A DNA stretch of 64,000 nucleotides from Rhinopomastus cyanomelas (GCA_013400115.1 VXBP01002784.1:937383-1001382); one strand, 5' to 3'. Counted from the first letter of the stretch, positions 37,081 to 49,779 are shown. A program made the numbers and translations. Notes: generated by a model not told the origin, from the sequence alone.

Positions 37081-38099
37081 AGCCATCTCCCACAGGTTTA
37101 AATGCTTCTTTGCCCTCTTGTGAAGATGTTACCTTGTTAGTTGTCTGTCTTTTAACACCACATGGCCATGAAAAGTACAGACAAGGTAATTTTCCACATC
37201 CCAAAAGACCTACATTTAAGAAGGCAAAGAATTCACCAGGTGACAGACCAGTACAAAGTTAGCTTGTCTAATATGATATTAAAATTTGTCTCAAATTATA
37301 GACCAACAGGCTGAAGGGTTTTTCCCTCTACAGCTCTTTTCAAGCGAAGGAAATAGTCTAAGCAGCGTACAGAGGACAACTAAGAAAGAAAGAAACAAAA
37401 CACATGCAAGTTTCAGAAGCTTAATTCTGTTAAATTATTTAAAATACTAATTCCTTGCACTTCCATTACTTATGTTTTCCAATTGTGTAATTTCAATTAA
37501 ATAATGGAAATGTATCTTTTTAAGTTTGTATTTGTTTCCTTTAGTGAATGAAAACATATTGCTTTATTCCAGAACATTGAATTGTTGAACCATGAACACT
37601 CCAGTAAACTCACTGGGGTAAGGTAGCTACCATTTCCACTGGTTTGCTGCTCTTTCTGATGGAAAAAGTCTATGTGAATGAGTACAGTGAAGTAGATAAA
37701 ATCTTTGTGAGCGCACCCATATACAACATGATGTACACTCACACATGCACGTGAATACTTGGGGTATTAAAGATGCAACATTGAATACACATTATCATCT
37801 TCAATAACCCTTAGAGACATAGGAAATTATTAGGAAATACAAACATGCAGAACAATAAGCAACAAGGATTCTAAAACAAGCAAAAGCAGTCCAGACTATA
37901 TATGTGATTCTAGAACCAACACACTCTCAAAACCAGTGCAGCAAAAGCACTTGATAGAATTATTTAATACATCTATGTCATGTTCCCCCTATCCAAGCAA
38001 CTAGATATTAATTTTTCAGGATAGCTTGTAGGAGACAGTCTGCCAGAAGTAGTGAAAGATGCTGCTCAAAGATTTGCAAGCAAAGGGTAATGATAGATA

Positions 38100-38275
38100 T
38101 TTGACACATTTCAACCTGGTTTATTGCTACCTACTGGGAAGCCAGAAGGTTCTGAGGTAGGCCCAGGCTCGTTTGACATTTGTATTAATGACAGGCAGGG
38201 AAAAAAATAAAACAGCACTTGAATGACAAATGTGGGAGTGAGGAAGGGCTGGACTGTGCCCAACAAAGTTGTGCA
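38100..38275 (+). pseudogene. Decayed LINE (CR1-type) reverse transcriptase remnant
   Basis: At the DNA level 38134-38193 follows the coding pattern of the LINE RT block around PQGSVLGPxLFNIFINDL: CTACTGGGA..GCCAGAAGGTTCTG..GTAGGCCCAGGCTCGTTTGACATTTGTATTAATGAC, with short indels. A weak counterpart of the FADDTKLGG block may follow at 38218-38250 (CTTGAATGACAAATGTGGGAG). No frame is open, so this is an ancient dead insertion. Confidence 0.45.
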
Positions 38276-41200
38276 TATATATTGTGGATTAGGAACTTGG
38301 ATTTAGTCACAGTAAAGGCCAGTTTTACATGAGTAAAAGTATCTTCAACACAAGTATATCACACTCTCCATGAAGAAGGGGTTTTGCAGACGATTTGGCA
38401 TGAAAGAGAGACATAAGTAGGTGACAGAAAAGAGATTTTATGGCTGCTTACACCAACTGTAAGTCTGTCTCCAGAATCCGAGAAAACATCCTACTGTTTT
38501 AAAGTTTTTACTTGCAGCTTGGACCACAACCAGAACATGCTTAAAAAGATCACAGAATCCAGCTGGTTTTCTACAGTCTGTAAGATCAAGAGGATAAAAG
38601 ATGCCTTGCTAAACATGTTGTCCAAGTGCTTAGAAAAGCTTCAAGATGGGTTCAAGAATGCACAAGATATTAGACAATGCTACAGGAAAGATTCATGAAT
38701 ACCAGTAGAATATAAGTTAAACATACCTGGTACAGAGGTAGGAAGAAAGAGAAGAAATAAGTATTGCAATATGTCATGTTCCAGAGCTGCTGAGAGGCAT
38801 GTCAGGGTCTGTGCTGACTGCTTGCAATCAACTTTAGAAAAAAACAAGCATATGTGTTGCAAACATTTTCTTCAGGAAATGTAAATGGCTCCTGAGGATA
38901 CGGAATGAAATGATAAAATGCATTTATGACAGTTCCAGAATAAAGCGGGTGAAGATCCTTACAGAGAGCTCTGCTCTGACATATTCAAAACCGTGTAATT
39001 CATTAGACTCTGTAAGAGCAAAATCTAAATCTGTCATGGCTCAAAAATTCCATTTTAATGATATCAACAAAGAGTTTTTACATACCTACAATGCAGTTAA
39101 AAAAACCTAAATTCTCCTGTTAATTATCAGGGAGTGCAGGCTCTCCAAGGTTGAGTACCTATTTCTGTTTAAAGGTCGATGCTTGAAGTGCTCTAAAATC
39201 CACATACTTACTCAAATTGCCTTGAAATTTTGCATGCCTCATGGGGATTCAAGGTAAGGTTAAAGTCATAAGCTTAGGGTCACATTTGACTATTCTTTTA
39301 AGGTATGGTCTAAAAAAAAACCCAGCTTATCTTAAGTGATAAAATTCTGATAAATTATTTTTTTCTATTCTTGCATAACTTTAGTGGATCAAACCACAGC
39401 TTTCCACAATGTCCCAAATGTTAATACCAACATTTAGCTCCCTATCTACTGAGTAGATACCAGTAATGTAAAAAACTTTGACAAAGACATATGTCATTAT
39501 TCGGGACAAATACAGTTAAAATATTTTTGAAAAAGAAATCAGGTTATACACATGACTTCTTGCTTTGAAGGACAGGGGTACTAATGAACCTTGAGGAGAC
39601 CAAGGAAGGAAAAGCATTCTAAGAGAAGTGGGGAGCCAGACAAGGCCACAAGACTGCAAAGAAATCAAGGAGACCAAGGAGGAAGGGGATGAGCAACTCT
39701 CATGCTCTTTTTCTCGCTTCTTATGTCTATTCCAGGAGGTTCATAGGCTCCTCCACACATGCCTCAGGTCCTGGGGAAATGCTGCTCCTCTGGAAAGAAA
39801 AGATGGATGTCCAAAAGCATGTTCTGTCCACATGCAAAGAACATAATCTTATAGTTGTGAAAACCAGGAAATTCAAAATTAGATACATGCCACCTTTTTG
39901 TTGGGGTGGGATGATGGGATGGGACAGTCCTCAGAGGTGGATAAAGGCATAGGGAACAAAGACAGAGGGGTGGGCTAAAAAAAATTTATCAGAATAAAAA
40001 ACTCAGAATATTATGGCCTGATTTCTAAAGGATACTGGCTTTATGAGACAGGAGAAAGGGCTGGGAAATGGTGACTAGCGAGGCTCTGTGTTCTTAGGAA
40101 AATTAGGTAAGACAAATTCCCTCACTAATTTTTTACTATGTATTTTAAATTCCTGTAGTCATCCCTTAATAAAAAAAACTAAATCCCAAATGTCAGGCAG
40201 TGTGTCTTATTTGTGATTTCTCTGTTAGCAAGTGAGAATTTCTGATTTTCTGATTACAGAAAGCTTCTTCTTGCTGATGGTCTTGTGAGAAAAACATGGC
40301 ATGAGCTGATGACCATACACTTAGTCACACAACAGTATTCTGAGGGGGCATGTGGTGTCAGCCTTACCAGGAGAAAGAAAAGTTGAGCTTTAATGCTGTT
40401 TAAGCTCAAGAAGTCTTAAACTCATGCAGGTCCCTACATATATAAAGAAGTGTGCTTCATTTGCACTCCATGCAAACCCATCTGTTTGTTTTCGCCGAGA
40501 CCTTTGATATTGACAGTTTGAAAAAGTCATGTATAGTTCAGTACATTTTGCATCTCCTTTTGCCCTTTAACATACCTATAAATTTTTTGAGGTATACTGT
40601 TGTGTCTTAATCAGAAAAAATGTTCTGAATAGTAATTCTTTCAATAATAAATGAAGTTTGAAACATCCCCAAACTGTTACAGCAGTCAGGTTGAATTACA
40701 TTAGACGTTCCAGCTGAAAACAGTACTTGAAAATAACCCAACAGGAAGACACCAAGAGGCAATCTGGCTAGCACCAAAAATGGGTCATTTTGAAGTTGTG
40801 CTTGTACAAAATTTAGTTTAAGAATCTCTTGATAGTGGCATCACTTATTGTAAGTATGATTTTTTTCCTGCCATTTTTTTAGATAACAGATTTTGAAAAT
40901 TGGTACATAAACTCTTGGATCAAGCCTGATTTGATTTTTAATATTTATTTCATTAATGTATTCCCCCTGAGGTATCACAGGAAATCTGTGCAAAACACAA
41001 GCTTGTCAAACCACCAATTCAGTCCTTTTAAGTTTTGTATTTTTTAAGTTCAGTGACTTAACTCTTCTAACCTCTCATTGCTACCTTCCACTAAGGTCAC
41101 GTTATTTTGGAAAGCCAGAAGGTATCAGGTGACTCTTATAAAAACAGTTCCATGAAGGAAGGATGAAACTGCATCAACAAGAGGTAGGAAGTGCCTTTTG

Positions 41201-42088
41201 TAAGTCTGCAATACAAGAAAGTTTTTGTCGAGTCCTCTGTGAGAATAGCACAGCAGAGCTGCTTGCCCATCTGGTGCTGAAACCCATACACCATTTCGCA
41301 CCACTTCTAACAGTGTCAGATGCTCAAAGGTGCTGGAGTAGGGAGAGAGAGCTCAAACAGGATACAGAACCTTTTCAAAGAAGATTCGAGCTTTGAGAAG
41401 TGAAAGAGGAAGTATAGTTTTCAAAGTCACCAAAAAACCCCCAAGCCATTGCCTCCCTTCCCAGATGCCCAGAAACACTTAGAATACTCAATGAAGTTTG
41501 ACACACATATATGCCTGCTGCAGCACTGAGGCATCTGACTCTGCAGATACGTACAATCCATTATACACAAGAAAGATGCTTATGGATCCAGAGAAGCAGC
41601 AGTACAGAGGCCTGTTTTGCAAACATGAGCATGAGCCACACCCCAGCAACAGCAGACAGCTAAAACTGCACATATCCAGAGTATATTGCCGCAAGCATGC
41701 CAGAGGTCAGACCTGTTGCTCCAGATTGATGCAAAGGGAGTGAAAAGTGGAAGCAGGTGGCATAAAGAAAGTCAATGTGAACCCAAGTGACAGAAAGAAG
41801 TGTACTTGATGCTCTTGGGTGAGCAGCATGTTATTCATCACAAAGACAGTCTTAGCTTCTCGTAATTATGCAGTTAATAAGGATTTGAATTTACTATGTG
41901 AACCAGTATTTTCTCCAAACCCAGACACTGTGATAGCATTAGATTGAGTGAGAGGGCCCAGCAACAGGGGAAAACTGGAACATTAGGTAATCAGAAAAGG
42001 CCACCATTGCCATGAAAACTGATATCCCAGAATGGAGAGACATAGAAGGCTAGTACAAAATGAGGACAGAACCAGGTCAGGACAACCA
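38276..42088. other. Unique non-coding DNA
   Basis: No gene or young repeat is recognised. A GGAGACCAAGGA-type purine motif occurs twice (about 39595-39610 and 39667-39684) with diverged surroundings. Open frames are short and overlap on both strands. Confidence 0.5.
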
Positions 42089-42203
42089 GGACGCGGCGCT
42101 TAGGGATAGGGTCTAGCAGTTAGATACTAGGATAAAGGTCGGACTCGATGACCCTGGAGGTCCTTTCCAGCCATGATGATTCTGTGATTCTGTGATTCTG
42201 TGA
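42089..42203 (+). mobile_element. CR1 LINE 3'-end fragment, ATTCTGTG tail
   Basis: This is a plus-strand CR1 end. GGACGCGGCGCTTAGGGATA is the start of the conserved 3'UTR block, followed by AAGGTCGGACTCGATGACCC, GGAGGTCCTTTCCAGCC and three exact ATTCTGTG units at 42179-42202. It is 5'-truncated to ~115 bp. The intact tail and moderate divergence suggest a fairly recent insertion compared with the RT remnants. Confidence 0.88.
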
Positions 42204-44606
42204 CTTTTGCAGCAGTTTGAGGTAGCTGGTCTGAACACACCAGGAGAAGATGTATGCCAAGGTATAGCAATGGCCAGCCACATTCCTGAGAAGCACAAGG
42301 GTTAGTGATTTTAAAGACAGCAAAGAGATTTTCCCATAAGAAATAATATAATAGAAGAAGGATGCAATAGGAGACTTAAAGTTGCACAGAATTGGTTTGG
42401 TGAAAAAAGATCTTTTGCATTATCCCAGCAGCACTGCTCATAGAAGCAAGATTTCAATGGTGGGAACATTACTGTGTAACCACAAGGGAGATAATCTATA
42501 TATTTCTGTCAGTGTTAATGTGATACATAAATATTACCTACTTATTAAAAATACTATTTTACCCCTTATTTTAAAATGAAGAACTACTCATCAGGCACCA
42601 TTTTAGTGCAACTCTGTGGCTCATGGCAGTCTGTCAGAATGGTGAAGGAAGGAAGAATAAAGACAATGGGATAATCAGTGCTGAATCCCTCACATGATGG
42701 CTAGAAAGTACCATAAGGACCTTATGGGTAGAAAGAGACAAGCTTCGGTTCCTTTGTCAGCACAAGGGCTGTGCACATTACAGTACAGAATAAAGTTTCT
42801 GAAAGCTGTGGGAGAAAATTCTTAGCATAAGCTATTAACTCTGTTGTTTTCTACGTGTGCTGGGCAAGTACCCTGTGAAGTAGCAGGACTCTGTGGTTAC
42901 AGGGACTATAAAGCAACCCTCAACAACTGTTTAGATAGGAACCTGTTTGAAATCCTGAAAGTCTGGAATCACTTTATTTAGTCAGCAGTGGGGCAAAAGA
43001 TGGTTTAGAGATAGCTTCCTGGTGTGTCTGGAAATACATCTGTATTTCATCAGAGAATGGAAGAAACATGGCATAGTTCAAATGCAGGAATCGCTTATAT
43101 GGATGATGTGTTCATTATAGGTACAAATTAGGCAGCTCCTTTGGGAAGATCAGCGTATTCTGAAAGTTACTCTCAGGTCAGATTTTTTTGAAAGCAGCTT
43201 CTTTCTACAGAACCTGGAACTAACCCACTTGTCTTCTTACGCTCAGCTGAGTTTGTGTTTTGTTTATTAATTTCAGAGTAGCTTCAAACTTAGGAGTCTC
43301 TGTTTATTACATTTTAAAACTTTCATGCTGCAGAGTCACACCTGGAGAGAACGAATACTTGATACTTGTCACCCCATTGCTGCTGATGATGTGAGGCTCC
43401 TAAGTCTGAGTTGCATGCACTGAGCCCTGTTTCCCTTCCCCTGTTGCTCTACTCCAGTGACAGAAGACCACTCTTAACAGTTCTGAGTAGAGGAAAAGCA
43501 GCCTGGCTGTCCCTTCTCCCTCTCCTCCCAGTTGCATCTCACATGGCAATAAGGCAGTATTACAACTATACAGAACTAATGCTCAGCATGAGGAGGAGCC
43601 AAAACTTTTCTTGTGTGAAGAGGAAGAGAAAGGAGTGTGGAGTGGTCTAGAATGGGAGAGCTAAGGGGATGAGATACTTCCATCCCACAAGAAAGTGGCA
43701 GCAGTTTCAGCTACTTGGAAGGAAACACTGCTACTTATATAGACTGCAGCTATACCAGAAAAACTACAAATGTTTTTATGTTAAAAGCAGGTAGAGAAAG
43801 TAATCAATACAAAAGATTAAACAATTTATTGTGGCAAGCCAGGTTAAGGAAAAATACACTAAATACACTTATATTTTCTTCTCCAAGTATTTGCCCAAAA
43901 GCTCAAGAGTTTATTCTCATTAGAATGCAGAACTGGTAAAAGAGATCTGCATCCCCTCCAAGAAATTCTGTTCATCTGTAAAGAGCAGGCAGAGCTCCTT
44001 TTCCTTGAAGGCAGCAAGAGTCAATAAGCAGCACCGTTTTTGCCCAGATTCCAAGACCCTTTCTCAGTCAGTGTCTAAGCCTGCAGCCCTTGTCCCTGTG
44101 ATTTTTCTGTCACCAAATACTTTGTCTTGTTTCTCTTTTCTTTCCTCTACTCAAAGATTTGGCAAAAACATTCAGTTAATTCAACTTGTTAGTGCAGTAG
44201 ATGTATTAGTGCCTGGAAACACACCTTAGTGCTATTTATCCTCACTTCTGTTTACTTTTGACAGACAGATATGTTGTGTTGGACTTGAATCAGGACCAAG
44301 TTTTGCCTCTTCTGACACCTAGATGATAGAAAAACTCCTAGATTCACTGTCTGTAGCTGTTTATTCTTGATATTAGCTTATTAGCTTCTCCCAAAAATGA
44401 ATGAATTATGTCATATCAAAGTTGCATTGCATCCAGGATCTTTTTTATTAGTTCACAGTTGTTCTCTGATACATGAAGCACCTCATAAAGACCTAGGTTT
44501 CTTGGAGCATTGTGAGTCCCAGCTCCTCTTGCAAAAGATTTTAAACCTTGCCTAAAAAAGAAGAGTAGAAAAGCATCACAGAAACCCAGGAGATAAATCA
44601 AAAGCC
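42204..44606. other. Unique non-coding DNA
   Basis: I recognise no gene or repeat. The frames at 43411-43650 and 43715-43939 are short and without known domains. Confidence 0.5.
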
Positions 44607-44695
44607 TGGTCTAGGTGATCCTGCTGTGGCAGGGGGATTGGACTAGATGATCTTTTGAGGTCCCTTCCAATCCCTAATGATTCTATGATTCTATG
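44607..44695 (+). mobile_element. CR1 LINE 3'-end fragment, ATTCTATG tail
   Basis: On the plus strand, GTCTAGGTGATCCTGCTGTG, then GGGGGATTGGACTAGATGAT, TTGAGGTCCCTTCCAATCCC and two exact ATTCTATG units (44680-44695) give a near-consensus CR1 3' end of ~90 bp. It belongs to the same subfamily as 18671-18761, 57603-57730 and 59251-59573. Confidence 0.9.
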
Positions 44696-47600
44696 AAAAA
44701 CCATTACTTAATCACTTCAGGTCAACACTAAAACTTCACAGTTTTCTGAACACTTGAGACTGACAATTCTGCAGATTGAAAAGTTGGATTTTCAAGTTAT
44801 ATGGAATTTACATTACAGATGAGAGATTTAAGACCTGCTTCCCAGCAAAAGCAAATCCATATATGTTGCATTTTGTGTCCAAAACTGTCTGAAAACTTAA
44901 GTAATTTCTTCCTCAGACACAGTCCTTATAGAACTTATTTAGACTAGAAAAATATAGTTAATTGCTTGTATATATCATGAAGCTGCATGTACCTTCAGCC
45001 TATACTTCCATTAGGATTGGAATCTGAAAATTTTAACTATCACATGAAATATTTAAAAGTACTAAAGGGTAAGCTGCTTTGAGAAATGACCTTATTTTTA
45101 AAGCAAGAAAAATTAATCAGACCAATATTTCCAAAGCTCAAACAAAAATCCCCAGAAATATCACCTTTGAAGGCAAAGACAATGCAGGAATTTGGCAGTT
45201 CTGTTGATTTCTGAACAGGAAGTTATTTACATTTTTATTAAACCACAAGTATCTTGTTAACATTCTAGCTCAATAAGTTATATGGTTTTGAAAGAAAGGT
45301 TCCTGTATCTTATAAATGAGTTAAGCATTTGGCTAAGTACGTTCAGTGAAATCAGTTAAATCACTGGATAACTCTATAGCTACATGTTCAGAGCTTACAA
45401 CATTATGCAGGGCTGGAAAGGAGAAAACTGGCCAGAAATGCAGTTGTGCAGAAAAGTTAATTTCCCTTGATTTAGTAAACTAAGTTTCCAAACCGTTAGC
45501 CCAAATGGGACTTTTATGCTCAACTCAAATTATTCTAGATACTCTGTTTTATATGTTATAATTTACTTAATGTATTTGTTCAGAATCATAGAAAAATGAC
45601 CAGTCACTAGCAATTATTTTCCTTAAATGACAATTTTAACAATGTGTAAAAACCAGGAGAAAGAAAATTACTTGAATGAATTGTTGCTTAATTTAATAAA
45701 AACAAGTCACTTAAATTAAACTGTTTTTAAGTATGAAAAGTTATTTTTGTAGTGGGTTGGCATGTTGCATATATCACACCAGATACAGTTCTATGATTTA
45801 AAATATGTAAAAATAGAATTTGAACATAATCTTTGTAATCCTGTAATGATCTGATACGTCGTTACCTTCCTTATCTATGGGCAGCCTTCTTAAAAAACAC
45901 CAAGTAAATGCAGTGTAATATAGGCCTGGAGTTTGTTGTTTTCTATGGAAGTCAACAGCATAACTTAAAAAAAACCAACAAAACAAAACCACCACAAGAA
46001 AAAAATAAAACCCAACACAGAGAGAGATGTTTTGCCAAACAAGCCCAAATTCTTGTGAGTGCTTGTTACACACCTTGGACGGGCATTTGCAAAACAGACG
46101 CAAACTTAATGAAAATCTCTACACTGATAGAAGTAAGTTTGATTGGTTCCCTTTGGTACCTCACACTCCTGCCAAATATCCATTGATTATTTCAACAGAC
46201 TAATTGGATCTTGTACCTGATGGAAGCAGAGACCTCAGATTTGTTTGGATGTCATTTAAACCACAGGAGCAACTTCAATACTGTGACCACATCAGTAGAA
46301 GCATGTGCTTCCCTGTTCAGGGCAGCAAAAGTTCTTCCACATTCTTTTCCCCTTGCTTTTACAATGACCCACTGTCTCAAGCTTAGTGCAGACAAAAGAC
46401 TCACACTTGTAAGTTAGTAGTTTGATATGTAAACTATAAAGCTTTTGCTTTCTTTGCAAAGCTGCAGAATTCTCAAATGACCTCACACATGAGCATCATA
46501 TGTCACTTGGAATGGTCCCTCACTAACTCATTGCACAGTACAAGAGATGAGGTTTTCTCCCCAAAACACCTGAAAGCGTGCTGCATGCTTAAAAAGAGAA
46601 ACAGAAAAATAACCCATTGAACCCTTGGATGTTTCAACACTTTGCCTACACTTCTGTTTCATCCACTAATGTTTCTTGACACATTCAAATGTCAGCCTGA
46701 AAATTACACTGAGAAACAGCCCTCTACGCAGTTATGGCTGTTACTGTGCATTTTGAACAAGCCTTTTTGATATTTTCATTTTACAACCAATTAATGAAAA
46801 ACCACTCCAAGCAATAAAGAGGAAACAATGTCAGGTTCTGACAGATGTTTTGCATGCATGCTGCATTTATTACAATGTTTTCACTGTAAAGCAGGAAATA
46901 AATGCTGCAAATAGTATTTTATTTATCCACTACACTTTAAAAAGACATCTTGAGAAACTCTCAGGAAAATCAAATAATAAAATCCATTCCAGAGGTTGAA
47001 AACAAAGTTCCTTGAAGTTACAGAACTCTCCAGCACTCCTGCCCAAAAGAATAATAAACTAAGTTCTTTCCTTATTCGCTTTTACTTCCCCTTTTACAGT
47101 CTCTTTAAACCTGGAATGTAAAATAGCTATTACCCTTTTTCCACTTACTGCACTTGGATGTCCTTTGCCTTCTCTGGATTTCACTTCATGAAATAGAAAC
47201 TCAATGACTATTGTGAGAACTGTTCTACAGAGGCTGAACTTGTCTTTATCAGAGTAATTATTGTTTGCAATTGTCTCATAAAACAGGTTTGTCCCCCACC
47301 ACGAAGAGCATCAGGGAGATGAGTTTTATGCTTCCTCTGTTTAGAAAGAACTCTTTAGTTTAATCCATAAACCCCCTTCTTCTCTAAAAATAGCTTCTTA
47401 AAAACTACTTAGGCCAGCGATTTTTCTTTCTATACGAGGGGAAAAAAATGCTATAACAAAAATTTAAAAAATCAAGTTATCCTTGAACTTTACCAAATGG
47501 CCTTGTACAAAACATCCCAGACAAGCTGATGAAAAGAACATAAATCTTTTAACACTTTGACACTTGTTTAAGCTCTACATTTTCTAACTGAAAATTATAA

Positions 47601-47820
47601 TGACTTTTTCATCAGCCTGCCTCATATGGTTGCATTACAGGCACATTCAGCATCAGCAACAGAGTGTCGTCTAGGGCAGCATGGCTCTGAGAAGGATAGG
47701 GCTCAGCTGAAGCAGCAAGATCTGCTGGAAATATCTTACTTTTCTTTTTGCTGAAAAATAAGCCTACAAGAGTACAATAGAACTAGACATAAGTGGAATA
47801 ATTATAAACAAACCTAATTG
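44696..47820. other. Unique non-coding DNA
   Basis: No gene is recognised. An A/C-rich low-complexity run occupies about 45967-46018. The sequence is AT-rich, with no CR1 tail recognisable. Confidence 0.5.
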
Positions 47821-48212
47821 CCTTGTGCATTTAGCACAGTCTGCAGGGGTGTTGGCGACACCACCCAGCTTTGTGTCATCAGCAAACTTGCTGACAGTGC
47901 ACCCTAATCCCTCATCCAAGTCATCAATTAATAGATTGAATAGGACTGGTCCCAGTACTGACCCTTGGGGGACTTCACTACATACAGGCCTCCAACTAGA
48001 TTCTGTCCCATTGACCACAACTCTCTGGCTTCTATCCTGCAGACAGTTCATGATCCACCTCGTTACTCTATCATCCAGTCCACACTGCCTCAGTTTGGCT
48101 GTGAGGATGCTATGTCAGACTGTGTCAAATGCCTTATTGAAGTCAAGATAGACCACCACTGCTTTGCCATTATCTATCCACCTGGTTATGCCCTCAGAAA
48201 AGGCTATCAGGT
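47821..48212 (-). pseudogene. CR1 LINE ORF2 reverse transcriptase fragment
   Basis: On the minus strand, one frame from 48212 to about 47825 encodes the core of the CR1 reverse transcriptase, ~130 codons. It contains the first catalytic block VVVYLDFNKAFDTV (aspartate present), the PQGSVLGPVLFNLLIDDLDEG block and the second catalytic block KFADDTKLGGV with both aspartates. A single in-frame TGA replaces the residue before HSIL in the VSHSIL segment. The thumb, endonuclease and 3'UTR are missing, so it is a non-functional internal piece. It abuts an oppositely oriented CR1 3' fragment at about 48213. Confidence 0.9.
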
Positions 48213-48598
48213 TGAGAGAGCTGGGGCTGTTCAGCCTGAAGAAAAGAAGGCTTCGGAGGGGACCTTCTTTTGACCTTCCAGGACCTGAGGGGGGCCTACA
48301 TGAAGGCAGGGGAAGGTATTTTCAAGAGAGTTTGTATGGATAGAAAAAGGAGCAATGGGTTCAAGCTGGGAAAGGATAGATTTAGGCTGGATATTAGAAA
48401 AAAGCTCTTTGGTGCGAGGGTCATTGATTGCTGGAATGGGCTGCCCAGGGAAGTGGTGGAGGCCCCATCCCTGGAGTCATTTAAGGTCAGGCTTGATGAG
48501 GCTCTGAGCAGCTTGACCTAGGTAGAGTTGTCCATGTGTAGGGAGGCTGGACTAGATGACCTCTAGAGGTCCCTTCCAGCCTAGAGCATTCTATGATG
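48213..48598 (+). mobile_element. CR1 LINE 3' fragment with ORF2 C-terminus
   Basis: On the plus strand, the end of ORF2 is followed by the 3'UTR. The frame at 48270-48521 gives GAYMKAGEGIFKRV, GFKLGKDRFRLDIRKKLF and DCWNGLPREVVEAPSLESFK, ending SSLT-stop, all CR1 ORF2 C-terminal signature. It is followed by GGAGGCTGGACTAGATGACC, AGAGGTCCCTTCCAGCC and a single ATTCTATG. A frameshift or gap near 48268 separates it from the LxLFSLKKRRLR block. It is 5'-truncated and lies head to head with the RT piece at its left and tail to tail with a third CR1 at its right. Confidence 0.9.
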
Positions 48599-48599
48599 T

Positions 48600-48820
48600 C
48601 AGCAGACCACTAAACCATGTTTCAAATTGCCACATCTACGTGTTTTATGAGCACCTCCAGCAATGGTGACCCCACCGCTTTCCTGGCCAGCCTGTTCCAA
48701 TACCTGACCTCTCCTTTAGTGAAGGAATTTTTTCCTAATGTCCAATCTAATACTTCCCTGTTGCAGCCTGAGGCCATTTCCTCTCATCCTATTGCTAGTG
48801 ACTTGGGAGAAGAAACTGAA
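48600..48820 (-). mobile_element. CR1 LINE 3' fragment
   Basis: Minus-strand CR1 3' sequence carries the GTTTAGTGGTCTGCTG-type block near its 3' end, then the antisense of the ORF2 C-terminal block (GGAACAGGCTGGCCAGGAAAG) and TTGGACATTAGGAAAAAATT. The octamer tail is missing. It is of the same type as 54921-55398. Confidence 0.85.
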
Positions 48821-49480
48821 AGTACATGGAGTCTTTCTTTCCATAATGTCAGTACATGGAAGGCTCATCTGCTGTATGGGTAACATTTACCTTAGCTGCA
48901 TTACTGCTTCTTCACATGCCTTCTGAACAAATTTACAAAGAGCTTCTCTATAGATTTTCTGCCACCTATTAGAATAGGGAATGTAATTCCATTTTCTTTA
49001 TGCATATAGTCTTTCTCATTTGGATTCAAATGCCCTTCACTCCTTAAGAGTGGGGTCAGATCTTTAACAGAGAAAAAGTGCAATACTGTATGTCTGCACC
49101 TGAACAGGATGCTATTTATATGGTGATACTGCTGTAGGTTAACATGTGGCCCTCGCAGGGTTTATTACAGTTTCATAAGAATACCTAAGGTTCAACTTTA
49201 TAAAACCAGGATTCATACAACAGTTTTACAGCCAAAGTTACTACTTTTCTGTCATAACCATCTCCTCCAGAAATCTAGGCACATGTGTATCAAAACCTCC
49301 CACCAAAATTCTTAGTATGTCAGCTGCTTTTTAGAACCCTTTCCCCAAGCATTAACTCAACCAGGTGCTGTACACTGCATATACAATGATCATGGTTTAA
49401 TAGGGGAGAAGAGAAGGTGTATTTGTTTCCCCTGCTCCAGTCCCACACAGACAGAAATAAAGCCATGAGTATGTAGGTCT
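48821..49480. other. Unique spacer
   Basis: No gene or repeat is recognised between two CR1 fragments. The minus-strand frame at 48901-49083 is short and has no known domain. Confidence 0.5.
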
Positions 49481-49748
49481 CTTCCCAGGTAATAAGCAAA
49501 AGCGTGAGAGGAAACAGCCTCAATTTTTGCCAGAGGAATTTTTGGTAGGATACTAGGAAAAATTTCTTCACCAGAAGGGATATCAAGCCCTGTAACAGGC
49601 TGCCCAAGGAAGTGCTGGAGTCACCGTCCCTGGATGTATTGAACAGATGTGTAGAAATGGTGATTTGGTACACAGGATAGTTCTGGACTTGGGTTAACAG
49701 TTGGATCTGATGATCTTAAAGATCTTTTCCCACCAAAATGATTCTATG
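49481..49748 (+). mobile_element. CR1 LINE 3' fragment
   Basis: A plus-strand CR1 begins in the CCCAGGTAATAAGC block and continues with TAGGATACTAGGAAAAATTT, CAGGCTGCCCAAGGAAGTGC and TGGAGTCACCGTCCCTGGA. It ends with GTTGGATCTGATGATCTTAA, AGATCTTTTCCCACC and one ATTCTATG. It is moderately diverged. The longer frame on the opposite strand here is just the antisense of CR1. Confidence 0.88.
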
Positions 49749-49779
49749 TGAATATGGGGATGGCCTGGGATATATTACT

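Larger units (their letters stand above)
20211..38099. other. Long repeat-poor non-coding stretch
   Basis: For nearly 18 kb I recognise no CR1 tail, LTR, satellite or coding exon. The open frames are short (mostly 60-105 codons; the longest, 33298-33684, is 128 codons with no known domain). Weak features listed separately are possible old amniote repeats at 23.7-25.2 kb, a homeodomain-motif cluster at 27.6-27.8 kb, an alternating TA/TG tract at 36.12 kb and a GT/GA-rich tract at 37.0 kb. The stretch may be a gene desert or a large intron. Confidence 0.5.

Noticed and set aside
49320..49673. 117-codon minus-strand frame as a gene
   Set aside because: Its central part is the antisense of a plus-strand CR1 fragment.
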